A model generated the notes under the pieces. That model had not been told where the DNA came from. It made no database searches and worked only from the letters and a program-made list of their open reading frames with translations. A stretch of 64,000 nucleotides of DNA, taken from assembly GCA_016713175.1 (NCBI GenBank), contig JADJPQ010000002.1, positions 248,001-312,000 of the forward strand, given 5' to 3'. A program made the position numbers and the translations under genes. Numbering within the stretch: the stretch's first letter is position 1; every line of letters starts with the position of its first letter. Shown piece after piece: positions 8,174-17,025 of this stretch. This DNA is from Planctomycetota bacterium. GTDB lineage: Bacteria > Planctomycetota > UBA1135 > UBA2386.

Positions 8174-11100
8174 TCAGGGATCCCGCGCCACGCGGAACCC
8201 GACCCGATCCCACGACCCCGCGGTGATCGCACCATCCTGCCGCACGTCGTCGACCCGCAGTTCGCGCGGCTCCGACAACCAGCAGCCGCCGCGCGCCACC
8301 ACGCGGTCGCGTTCGGTCGTGCACCATTCGGCCGCATTGCCGAGCAGCCCGGCGAAACCCCAGGGATGGGCCCGTCCGGTCCGTGGGAACGCGTCGACTG
8401 GCGCCAACCCCGGGTGCCCGTCGCTGAACGTCTCGAACGCCAAGAGCCCCGGCGCCAGGTCCTTCAGCGATTGGTCCGCCAGATTGACCATGCCCTCGAG
8501 CCCGCCGGCCAGGTAGCCATAGCGCGCCCGACAACCCATGCGCGCCACGTGCGCCCACTCGGTCTCGTTCGGCAGCCGCAACTCGAACTCGCGGCAGAAC
8601 GCCCGCGCTTCGTCCGGCGTCACCTGCGTCACCGGCCACCGTTCCCGCACCTCGGACGGCGCCGCGGCCAGCAGGCCCGGGTGCAGGGGCGTGCGCCAAT
8701 CGGCACCCGCGGTCGGGGCCGAACGACCGGTCGTGGGATCGAACACGAACCGGTCGGTGCGAGTCGGCGGTTCGCCGCGACGCGCCACGAACTCGCCGTA
8801 CTGGGCCACGGTGACTTCGGTCTCCGACAGATAGAACGGCCCGCGGCCCTGCAGCAGCGCCACGGCCTTGGCATCGCGCTGCGCCGGTGGCGGCAGTTCG
8901 TGTTCGCGCAGCGAACGGACGAGGCGCAGCACCATCGATTGCCGGCCGATCGGCACGACGACGCGCTCATGCAAGCGGGTGTCCGGATCCACGGCCGAAC
9001 CGACTGCCGGCGTGCCCCAGGTCGGCCCCGCCGGTGTCGCGGGACCATCGGCGACCGGCGCGCGCGGCAGATGGAGCCGTCGCGTCGAAGTGTTGCCGAG
9101 CGCGTCCTGCGCGCGGATCTCGATCGCGGGCAAGTCGGCACGCACCGCGAACTCGACCCGACCCTGCGCGTTCGTGGTCCTGGTCTCATCGCCGACCGTG
9201 ACCCGGCATGGCTGACTGCCGTCTTCGAGCAGCAGATTCCAGCTGCCGGATGCCCACCACGAACCGTCACCGGCGCCGGGCAGGATCGCCGGCCCCTTGC
9301 GATCGACCAGCACGGTCACCGGCTGCGGCGCACCCGCATTGCCGGCCAGATCGTACGCCAGCAGACGCAGCGGCACGGACTGTTCGATCGACCCGGGCGG
9401 CAGTTCGGCCACCACGGCGAACGTGCCATCGCCACTGGTGGCGACCGCGTCCAGATCGCCGACACGGACACTGCCCGCTTCGTCGAGGCGCCCCTGGATG
9501 GTCACCCGCGCACCGGCGACCGCACGTTCGCAGGCGATCGATCCGGCCACGAACGTCGGCGCGGTGTGATCGACGGCGATGGCCACCGGCTGCGGCTGGC
9601 CGGCGTTGCCGGCGAGATCCTGACCGACGAGTTCCACGACGAACGAGCCCTCCGCCGCCGGCAGCGGCACCGTGATCGTGAACTCGAGCTTGCCATCGGT
9701 GGTGACGAACTCGTCGGGCCGACCGACCAGATGCACGCGACCCGCCTCATCGGCTCGGCCGCGCAACAACAGCGCGGCGCCACCACCCCGCGGACTGTCC
9801 GCCGCGAACGTCAAGGTCGGCGGCTGCCGGTCGACCCGCACCTGCGCCTCGTTGCTGACCACGTCCTGGTCCTTGACCCGCGTTCGCAGTCGCACCATCC
9901 AGTCGCCATCGACACCCTCGGGGAACGTTGCGGTTGCCGTCACCGCGCCCGCCTGCGGCCCGAGTTCGTGCCGGGTCGGACGGCCATCGGGGGCGATCAG
10001 CTCGAGCACCAGATCGGTCGGGCCGTTCTGCACGTTGCCCCGCAGTTCCAGCGCACCGGCGCGCGTCCGTTCCGGCAGCGCCTCGAGCTGCAGCGTCACA
10101 TCGGCGAGCTTCACCTGCACCGGTACCTGGACCACGTGGCGAACACCCGTGGCCTGATCCTCGAATACGAACGCCACCGTGTGCGCGCCGTCCTGCGACG
10201 GCACCCGCCACAGACCTCGCCGAGTTCCGGCCGAACCGCCGGTCAGCGCCACGCCGTCCACGGTCACGTTGACCTCGCGACCCTGGCCATCGAACCTGGC
10301 CAGCAGCGGCACGCGCGAACTGCCGATCGACGCATCCGGGGCCGGCTCGATCACCACGCTGCCGGCCGCGAGTTGCTGCCGCACCGCGTTCTCGACGCGT
10401 TGCCGCGCCTCGGCGACCTGGGCCACCGCGTCATCGCGGTCGCGCGGGATCAACAACTGCTGGCTCACGTCGGCGGCCGTGCGCAGCGCCGCCAGTGCCG
10501 CCGCCTGCTGCTGCTGACGATCGAGCCGGTTGGCCTCCTTGACCAACGCATCGACGCGCAGGCGTCGCGCCTGATCGGCGTGGGCCGGGAACTCGCACAG
10601 CCGCACCAGCAGCGCCGCCGCATCGGCGAAGCGTTCCTGATAGATCGCCGCCATCGCGTCGTTCTGCAGCGCCACCGGATCGACGCGCCGCAGCCAGATG
10701 ACACCGCTCGACGCCAGCACAATGGCCGTCACGACGATCGCCGCTACGGCCGGCAGCGACCGGCGCCCGGCCTTCGGCGGCAATGCCACCGGCGTCGGCG
10801 TCCGCGGATCGACGTTGCCCGGCGCCAGCACCGTCAGATCGTCGACGGGCCGGCCGTGCCGGGCACCGCCGCGCCCGTCGTTGACCGCTGCCAGCTGCTG
10901 CTGGATGGCGGCAAGTTCGGCATCGTTCGGTTCCTCACCCGGCACCGCGGCGACCCCAGCCGGGTCGGCCAGCACGCCATCCTCGACGCCGGCGCTGGCG
11001 ATGGCGGCCGCGAGTTCGCGGCCATCGGCGTAGCGATCGTCGGGATCGCGCGCCAGGCAACGCCTCAGGATCTGCCGCGTTGCGTCGCGGACCGGCGCCG

Positions 11101-11866
11101 GCAGCGCCGGCAACTCCGGGAACGGCCGATCGTGGATGAAGCCGCGGATCGCGCTCGGCGTCTGCACGTCCTCGGGCACGTGCGACCGGCCGGCCAGCAG
11201 ATACCACAACGTCGCCCCCAGCGACCACACGTCCGCTTGCGGCCCGACCCTGGTGCTGTCCCACTGTTCGGGCGCCATGTAGCGCGGCGTACCGAGCATG
11301 CCCGCGGTCGCCGTCAGGTCGTGGCCGGTGCCGGTTGCGCGCGCCAGCCCCAGATCGATCACCTTGACCTCGCCGCGCACCGAGATCATCAGGTTCGCCG
11401 GCTTGACGTCGCGATGGACGATGCCACGACCATGGGCGTAGCCGAGCCCGGCGGCGGCACCGTGCACCAACGCCAAGGCCGCCGCTTCGTTCATGGCGCC
11501 GCCGCGCTGTATCCGTCGCTGCGCGTCTTCGCCCTCGATGTAGTCCATCACCAGGTAGTGCAGTTCGCCGATCCGATCGACGTGGGTCACGCGGACCAGG
11601 TTCTGGTGCGTCATCTCGGCGGCGATCCGCGCTTCCTGCTGGAAGCGTTCGACGAACCCGTCGTCGACGCCATGCCCGTGCCCGAGCTGCCACAGGAACT
11701 TGACGACCTGGCGTTGCCGCAGGGTCAGATGCTTGGCCAGGTAGACGGCGCCCATGCCACCCCGACCCAGGCGCGCGTAGAGCACGCAGGGATGCAGCAC
11801 CGGTCGACCAAGAAACACCGGCAACATCGCCAGGATCGGATCGACCGGCATCGGCGCGAGACTCAT
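8174..11866 (-). CDS. Ser/Thr protein kinase with C-terminal FGE/sulfatase-modifying-like domain
   Basis: The 1,230-residue protein starts with a Hanks-type kinase domain at about residues 28-300. Visible motifs are GRGGMG (34-39), the VAIK-type lysine K56, HRDVKPAN (151-158), DLGLA (171-175, in place of DFG) and APE (198-200). All key residues are present, so it should be active. A single membrane helix lies near 372-393. The extracytoplasmic part contains several Ig-like repeats with TVDG and AVDHTAPTF turns. It ends in an FGE/SUMF1-like domain (about 1000-1230) with SETEVTVAQYGEF, RLPNETEWAHVAR, GNAAEWC and GFRVARDP. Such domains often bind ligands rather than make formylglycine. FGE-fused kinases such as PpkA regulate type VI secretion in other bacteria, so the neighbouring vgrG island may be relevant, but this is inference. 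Confidence 0.92.
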   Translation of the reverse strand: MSLAPMPVDPILAMLPVFLGRPVLHPCVLYARLGRGGMGAVYLAKHLTLRQRQVVKFLWQLGHGHGVDDGFVERFQQEARIAAEMTHQNLVRVTHVDRIGELHYLVMDYIEGEDAQRRIQRGGAMNEAAALALVHGAAAGLGYAHGRGIVHRDVKPANLMISVRGEVKVIDLGLARATGTGHDLTATAGMLGTPRYMAPEQWDSTRVGPQADVWSLGATLWYLLAGRSHVPEDVQTPSAIRGFIHDRPFPELPALPAPVRDATRQILRRCLARDPDDRYADGRELAAAIASAGVEDGVLADPAGVAAVPGEEPNDAELAAIQQQLAAVNDGRGGARHGRPVDDLTVLAPGNVDPRTPTPVALPPKAGRRSLPAVAAIVVTAIVLASSGVIWLRRVDPVALQNDAMAAIYQERFADAAALLVRLCEFPAHADQARRLRVDALVKEANRLDRQQQQAAALAALRTAADVSQQLLIPRDRDDAVAQVAEARQRVENAVRQQLAAGSVVIEPAPDASIGSSRVPLLARFDGQGREVNVTVDGVALTGGSAGTRRGLWRVPSQDGAHTVAFVFEDQATGVRHVVQVPVQVKLADVTLQLEALPERTRAGALELRGNVQNGPTDLVLELIAPDGRPTRHELGPQAGAVTATATFPEGVDGDWMVRLRTRVKDQDVVSNEAQVRVDRQPPTLTFAADSPRGGGAALLLRGRADEAGRVHLVGRPDEFVTTDGKLEFTITVPLPAAEGSFVVELVGQDLAGNAGQPQPVAIAVDHTAPTFVAGSIACERAVAGARVTIQGRLDEAGSVRVGDLDAVATSGDGTFAVVAELPPGSIEQSVPLRLLAYDLAGNAGAPQPVTVLVDRKGPAILPGAGDGSWWASGSWNLLLEDGSQPCRVTVGDETRTTNAQGRVEFAVRADLPAIEIRAQDALGNTSTRRLHLPRAPVADGPATPAGPTWGTPAVGSAVDPDTRLHERVVVPIGRQSMVLRLVRSLREHELPPPAQRDAKAVALLQGRGPFYLSETEVTVAQYGEFVARRGEPPTRTDRFVFDPTTGRSAPTAGADWRTPLHPGLLAAAPSEVRERWPVTQVTPDEARAFCREFELRLPNETEWAHVARMGCRARYGYLAGGLEGMVNLADQSLKDLAPGLLAFETFSDGHPGLAPVDAFPRTGRAHPWGFAGLLGNAAEWCTTERDRVVARGGCWLSEPRELRVDDVRQDGAITAGSWDRVGFRVARDP

Positions 11867-11940
11867 GGATGCGGTCTCCGTTGCATCGGTCGTGAATCGA
11901 CCGGCCAGCGCTGCATTCTTCTACAGAAGCGGACCGGCCG

Positions 11941-13072
11941 ATGCCGACGACCCTTGGCATGAGGCCAACTCTCGCGCCCGCGCTGATGTTGTCGTGTCTG
12001 GCATGCTCGTCACTGACGCCGACTGAACACGCCGACCTGGTGCGAGCGTTGCCGGGCAAGAAGCCGCTGCGGGTCGGGGTCGTGATCTTGACCGATGACC
12101 AACGGGTGCGCGCGGCCGTGCCCGATCCGGCGGCGCCGGCAGTCGAGATGGCGCTGCCCGCTGGCGTCCGCTACTGCGACACCGCCGTATTGCCAGCGTC
12201 ACTGCCCGAAGATCAGGTGGTGGCGACGATCGCCGAACTCGGAGCGTTCACCGACGTGCTGCAACTGCCGTTCGACGGCCGCGGCATCGCCTCGCGCGAT
12301 GCGCTGCTGCAGCGCGTGCAGGATCGGTTGTGGCCGACGGCCGCGACCCAGGAACTGGACGCACTGCTGCTGATCGAAGGCGTGGCCGATCGCGGCCTGC
12401 GGTGGTCATCTGCCGATGAGAGCCTGGTGTCCCTGGACACCGTGTTGTGGTGGCTCACCTGGCCGTTCGGCGTGCTGATCCCGGATCGCACCTACGCCCC
12501 GGACGTTGCGCTGGTGGCGACGCTGTATTCACCGCACGACCAGCGCGCCACGCCCGAGCCGGTGGACGCCACCGCGGCGGCGCTGACCACCGAGCTGTCG
12601 CCGTGGCATCGCGCCACCACGCCGATCCTGGGCCTGGTGCTGCCGCCGGCGTTGCTCGCCGACGATCCGGATGCCGTCAGCCAGTCGGTCGGCAAACGGA
12701 CCCGTGAACTGCTGCCGATCGAACTGGTGCGCCGGCTGAAGACCGCGCCATCCCCCGACGCCACCGACCTGCGGCTGGCGATCCGCCGCACCGGCGACCG
12801 CCTCGAACTGGAGCTGCAGAGCTCCCGGGAAGTGACCGAAGTCGCGCTGAGCGCTGCTGCCGCGCGGCGTACTCAGCGAACCCGCAGCCGCCGTTCCGGT
12901 GGCGCTGACCACCGAACTGGAACCGACCGCGGACGGCACCCGCTATCGCGCGCGCGGCGACGTCGCGCTCGCTGCTTTCGATCAGGCGGCGCGGCCCCTG
13001 CTGCGCGCCCGCGTGACCTTTGGCGGCGGCGAGTGCGTGTCGCGCACGTTCGCCTGGGCGGATCTGCGCTGA
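11941..13072 (+). CDS. putative lipoprotein, frameshifted near 12,850
   Basis: The protein begins MPTTLGMRPTLAPALML and continues through SCLACSS, a probable lipoprotein signal. About 300 residues of ordinary sequence follow, including PLRVGVVILTDDQ and WWLTWPFGVLIPDRTY. At about 12,850 the frame becomes arginine-rich nonsense (RTRSRRSGG) that would run to 13,107. One base over, the sequence is sensible from about 12,851 on: LPRGVLSEPAAAVPVALTT through CVSRTFAWADLR, stopping at 13,072. I conclude that one indel splits the gene, either a sequencing error or a recent mutation; the intact protein would be about 376 residues. I recognise no family. It diverges from the kinase gene with 74 bases between the starts. 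Confidence 0.65.
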
Positions 13073-13085
13073 TCGCTGGCGCCGT

Positions 13086-16058
13086 TCAGAACGAGCCGTT
13101 GCCGTAGCGCAGCGCAATGCGGTCTTCGCCGACCGCCACCAGGTCCGGCACGCCATCGGAGTCCAGATCGGAGGTGGTGATCGCCGTGGGCACCGACACC
13201 AGGGACACCGTCGTCGGCGACGCAAACGTCCCATCGCCCCGTCCCGAACTGCCGTTGCCCAGCAACACCTTGGCGTTGGCCGCAGCGGCGTTGGCCACCG
13301 CCAGATCGGGAATGTTGTCGCGGTTGAAGTCGGCGGTCGCGACACCGATCGCATTGCCGCCGATCGCGATCTCGGCGCCGGCAGTGAACGTACCGTCGCC
13401 GCGACCGCCACTGCCGTCGCCGGTGAACACGATCACGCCGCTGCCGCCGGTGGCGCCGGTGAGCCGGTAGATCGCGGCCGCCAGATCGAGGATGCCGTCG
13501 GCATTGAAGTCGCCGACCGCGAGACCGGTGATGCCATGCGTCAAGGCCATCGCGGCCCCGGCGGCGAAGGTGCCGTCGCCACGGCCGTTGCTGCCCTGAC
13601 CGATCAGGATGGTCAGCGCCCCCGAACCGCTGCCGGAGTAGTTGCCGACCGCGAGGTCGAGAATCCCATCGGCGTCGAAGTCACCGGTCGCGATGGCGAA
13701 CGGCCCGGTCCCGGCAGCCATCGGCGCCGCCGCACTGAACGTGCCGTCGCCACGCCCGCCGCTGCCCTGACCGATCAACACGGTGACCGTGTTGCTGCCC
13801 TGGTCGGCGACGGCGAGGTCCTGGATGCCGTTCTCGTCGAAGTCGCCCGCGACGATGCCCCGCGGCATCGTGCCGGTCGCCTCGTCCGTGCTGGAGCTGA
13901 AGCCACCGTTGCCGACACCGGCGCTGCCGTCGCCGATCAGCGCGTCGACGCGGTTGCCGCCACCGCGCGCCTCCAAGTCCGACGCCAGCACCGCCACGTC
14001 GGCGATGTGGTCGCGATTGAAGTCGCCGGTGGCGAACGCCGTGGGGCCAGCTCCGACTGCCGGATTGCCGTTGGCGCTGAGCACGCCGGTGCCGAGCCCC
14101 TGGGACTCCCCGCCCAGGAACAACCACACCAGATCATTGCCGCCTGCGTACGGGATCTGGAACGCCGCCACGATCAGGTCGGGCACCCGGTCGCTGTTGA
14201 AGTCGCTGGCGGTAACGCCGAACGCCGTGCCGATGGTCCACAGATCGTTGCCGCGATCGCGGAACGTGCCGTCGCCGATGCCCGCGTTGCCGCCGTTCTG
14301 CAGCACCAGCAGCGCGCCGCCCAGCGAACCGAGCACCAGATCGTCTGAACCGTTGCCGTCGACATCAGCGCCGACGCCGCGGAACAGCGAACTGCCGGTA
14401 CCGCCGACGATCGCCGTCGTGAACGTGCCGTCGCCGCGCGCATGTTCGCCGCCGGACTCGATCAGCGTGGCGCCGGCACTCAGGTAGCTCAGCGACACGA
14501 AGTCGGGGATGCCGTCGCCGGTGAACTCACCAGTCACCAGACCCCAAGGCCGCGTACCGACCGGGACGACCTCATCCAGGTAGAACACGCCGTTGCCGCG
14601 ACCACCCGAACCCGAGCCGGCCATGAAACAGACGATGTTGGCGAGCGTCAGCGTCGTGACCAGATCGTCGATGCCGTCGCTGTTCATGTCCGCCACCAGC
14701 ACGTCGCCGGCGACGAAGCCGCCGGTCAACCAGGTCTGCTTGGCCGCGAACGAGCCGCTGCCGGCGCCGCTGGCGCCATTGCCCAGGTGCGTGACCAGCA
14801 CTTCGGATCCGCTCTGGCAGGCCACCGCGACGTCGATGATGCCATCGGCGTTGAAGTCGCCGGCGGCGATGGCGCCGGGCGCCGAGCCGGTGCCAACCGT
14901 GGCCAGGAACGAAAACGTCCCATCGCCGCGACCGCCGGAACCGCCGCCGGCCATGGTCACCAGCGTGCTGTTGTCCCAGTTGCCGACCACGGCATCGAGG
15001 ATGCCGTCGGCATTCACATCGCGCACCAGCAGGGCCTGCGGGTTCGCGAGGTTCGAGCTGGTCGACGACAGCGGCGTGAACGTGCCGTCGCCGACACCGT
15101 TGCTGCCGTCGCCGACATAGACCTTCAGTTGCGTCTCGTTGAGCAGCACGATGTCGTCGATCCGGTCGGCGGTGACATCCGCGACCACGATCGCCACCAC
15201 CGTCGAACCGGTGTCGTGTGCCTCGCCGATCGCGAGCCCACCGTCACCGCGGCCGTCGTTGCCGGTGCCGAGCACGATGCGCACACTGTCGCCCTCGTCG
15301 ACCGCGTAGTCCGGGATCCCATCGGTGTTGAAGTCGCCCTTGGCGACGACGGCGGTCGTCCCCACCGTCACCGACGTCGAGGTGAACGTGCCGTCGCCGC
15401 CGCAGGCGGCCCGACCGGACACTTCGGTCGTGGCGCTGCTCGGGTTGCCGGCGCGGTCCTCACAGCAGATCTGCAGATGATACACCTGACAGGCGGACAA
15501 CCCGGTCAGCGTCGCCGACGTGGCCGGCGCGGTGATGGTCAGCCGTTCTGGAAACGGGCCGCCGGCGGTCGTGCCGTAGTCGATGTGGTAGGCGGCGAGT
15601 CCAACCCCGGCGTCGGCGCCGGCGGTCCACGAGATCGCCAGTGTTCCCGCTGCCGCGGTCGCGACCACGGGTCCGGTCGGCGGGTCGGGGTCGGTCGTGT
15701 CGACGGTGAACGCGATCGTCCGGGCGCTGGCGGCGGCGCCGACGACCCGCGCAGTCAGCGTGTGCGACCCCGCGGCCAGACCGGCGACCTGCCAGGTGCC
15801 GTCGACCCGCGCATAGGCCGCACCATCGAGCGAGGCTTCGATCGCCAGTCCGGCCGGCGTGGTCGTGGCGACGAACTCGGCAGTGCTGTCGCCGTGGTAT
15901 TCCGCCGGCCCGGTCAGCAACAACGTCGGGTTGACCACCGTGGTATCGGTACTGCCGCCATCCTTGGCCATGAAGGCACCGGTGACACTCGGAGCACAAG
16001 CAGCGGCGAGCAACGATAGACCGAGAATCCAACGCAAACCCCGACGACGTCGATCCAT
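13086..16058 (-). CDS. FG-GAP/VCBS repeat lipoprotein with fibronectin-like domain
   Basis: The 990-residue protein has the signal LGLSLLAAAC with lipidation at Cys21. Ig-like and fibronectin-III-like domains lie at about 50-230 (SWTAGADAGVGLAAYHIDYG). From about 235 to the end there are 14 repeats of the form GDFNxDGIxD followed by GxGSxGRGDGTF. Each repeat carries an Asp-rich calcium loop of the FG-GAP/VCBS kind. Fourteen units would make two seven-bladed propellers. Such proteins bind calcium and ligands or surfaces outside the cell. The ATG at 16,058 is chosen because the signal peptide begins there; the frame upstream is open but antisense to other genes. It converges with the frameshifted lipoprotein gene, leaving 13 bases between stops. 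Confidence 0.88.
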   Translation of the reverse strand: MDRRRRGLRWILGLSLLAAACAPSVTGAFMAKDGGSTDTTVVNPTLLLTGPAEYHGDSTAEFVATTTPAGLAIEASLDGAAYARVDGTWQVAGLAAGSHTLTARVVGAAASARTIAFTVDTTDPDPPTGPVVATAAAGTLAISWTAGADAGVGLAAYHIDYGTTAGGPFPERLTITAPATSATLTGLSACQVYHLQICCEDRAGNPSSATTEVSGRAACGGDGTFTSTSVTVGTTAVVAKGDFNTDGIPDYAVDEGDSVRIVLGTGNDGRGDGGLAIGEAHDTGSTVVAIVVADVTADRIDDIVLLNETQLKVYVGDGSNGVGDGTFTPLSSTSSNLANPQALLVRDVNADGILDAVVGNWDNSTLVTMAGGGSGGRGDGTFSFLATVGTGSAPGAIAAGDFNADGIIDVAVACQSGSEVLVTHLGNGASGAGSGSFAAKQTWLTGGFVAGDVLVADMNSDGIDDLVTTLTLANIVCFMAGSGSGGRGNGVFYLDEVVPVGTRPWGLVTGEFTGDGIPDFVSLSYLSAGATLIESGGEHARGDGTFTTAIVGGTGSSLFRGVGADVDGNGSDDLVLGSLGGALLVLQNGGNAGIGDGTFRDRGNDLWTIGTAFGVTASDFNSDRVPDLIVAAFQIPYAGGNDLVWLFLGGESQGLGTGVLSANGNPAVGAGPTAFATGDFNRDHIADVAVLASDLEARGGGNRVDALIGDGSAGVGNGGFSSSTDEATGTMPRGIVAGDFDENGIQDLAVADQGSNTVTVLIGQGSGGRGDGTFSAAAPMAAGTGPFAIATGDFDADGILDLAVGNYSGSGSGALTILIGQGSNGRGDGTFAAGAAMALTHGITGLAVGDFNADGILDLAAAIYRLTGATGGSGVIVFTGDGSGGRGDGTFTAGAEIAIGGNAIGVATADFNRDNIPDLAVANAAAANAKVLLGNGSSGRGDGTFASPTTVSLVSVPTAITTSDLDSDGVPDLVAVGEDRIALRYGNGSF

Positions 16059-16199
16059 GGCAAGGCTATCGGCCGCGACCGAGCCAGACCGTGAGTTGGC
16101 ACCCCCACACCCCCGCGACCTGGCGCAACCGGCGACGACCGCCGATGCTGCCGGAAACGGCATCCGCCCCGGCGAGCCCTCCAACCCAGGAACCCGTCC

Positions 16200-16646
16200 A
16201 TGACCAAGAAGAAGCCGCCCGCCAAGACCTCGGCCAAGACCACCGCCGCCCCCTCCGGCCCGGTGGTCACCAAGACCGTCGGCAGTGCGACCGTCCTGAT
16301 CGACAGCCATCAAGGCAAGCATGTCGTCGGCGTGTGGCCAGGCTACACCGGCCAGAAGGGCGCTCAGTTCTCGACCGCTTACGTCAGCGGCGGCGATGCG
16401 TCGTTCCTGTGGGACATCTGGGACGCCGTCAAGGGCACGGCCGTCGGCGGAACGGCGACGCAGGGCGATATCCTGGTCGACTGCGGGAAGACCAAGATCG
16501 GCACCGGCGGCGAGACCATCGTCTGGGTGCAGTGGGGCAAGGACAGCAAGGGACAGTACTGCTTCCACGCCTACCCCGTGACGAACGGCGAGTTCGACAC
16601 CAACAAGAAGAAGAAGCCCGTGGTCCAGATGACCGTAGGCGGCTGA
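16200..16646 (+). CDS. hypothetical protein with lysine-rich ends
   Basis: The protein has 148 residues. The first 25 are Lys, Ala and Thr rich and probably disordered; the core (about 26-135) is beta-rich with several tryptophans (VVGVWPGYTGQ, FLWDIWDAV, IVWVQWGKD), and a NKKKKP stretch sits near the end. There is no signal peptide. AGGAA lies 13 bases before the ATG. I do not recognise the family. It is divergent from the FG-GAP lipoprotein gene (141 bases between starts) and 124 bases upstream of the ferredoxin gene. Confidence 0.65.
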   Translation: MTKKKPPAKTSAKTTAAPSGPVVTKTVGSATVLIDSHQGKHVVGVWPGYTGQKGAQFSTAYVSGGDASFLWDIWDAVKGTAVGGTATQGDILVDCGKTKIGTGGETIVWVQWGKDSKGQYCFHAYPVTNGEFDTNKKKKPVVQMTVGG

Positions 16647-16770
16647 CGGCAACAGGGCGGCCACGCGCGAAAGCTTCCGTCGGACCGGGTCCTGTGCACG
16701 CTTGCCGACGCCGGCCTGAATCCCTAGAACCCTTCCCTCCACGTCGCCGGACCGGCGACCCACAAACCTC

Positions 16771-17013
16771 ATGACGCACGTCATCGCCCAGCCCTGCATC
16801 AACGTCAAGGACAAGGCCTGCGTCGACGTCTGCCCCGTGGACTGCATCCACGGCGGTGACGCCGATCCGCAGCTGTACATCAACCCCAACGACTGCATCG
16901 ACTGCACGCTGTGCGTCGACGCCTGTCCGGTCAGCGCGATCTTCGCCGAAGAGGATCTGCCGGCGGAGTGGAAGAACTTCACCCAGGTCAACCGCGACCA
17001 CTACGCCAAGTAG
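16771..17013 (+). CDS. fdxA: 7Fe ferredoxin ([3Fe-4S][4Fe-4S], FdxA type)
   Basis: This 80-residue protein has eight cysteines at 9, 17, 21, 25, 42, 45, 48 and 52. The spacing Cx7Cx3Cx3C then Cx2Cx2Cx3C matches Azotobacter ferredoxin I and the FdxA family, where one cluster is [3Fe-4S] and the other [4Fe-4S]. The second motif reads CIDCTLCVDACPV. It is a soluble electron carrier. It starts a three-gene run with an E1-like enzyme and a cysteine desulfurase: the next gene begins 12 bases after its stop. That suggests a role in sulfur or cluster chemistry, although FdxA proteins are general carriers. Confidence 0.93.
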   Translation: MTHVIAQPCINVKDKACVDVCPVDCIHGGDADPQLYINPNDCIDCTLCVDACPVSAIFAEEDLPAEWKNFTQVNRDHYAK

Positions 17014-17025
17014 GCGCCGCCGCGG

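Noticed and set aside
8165..11962. A 1,265-codon open frame on the plus strand opposite the kinase gene
   Set aside because: Arg/His/Gly-rich text with no domain, opposite a kinase with all catalytic motifs.
13073..13107. C-terminus of the lipoprotein as read without a frameshift, ending at 13,107
   Set aside because: The alternative frame ending at 13,072 gives normal protein sequence, and the longer frame runs into the stop of the opposite gene.
13086..16058. RGD motifs as evidence of integrin binding
   Set aside because: GRGDGTF is part of the repeated calcium-loop strand in this family and recurs in most units, so it is structural.
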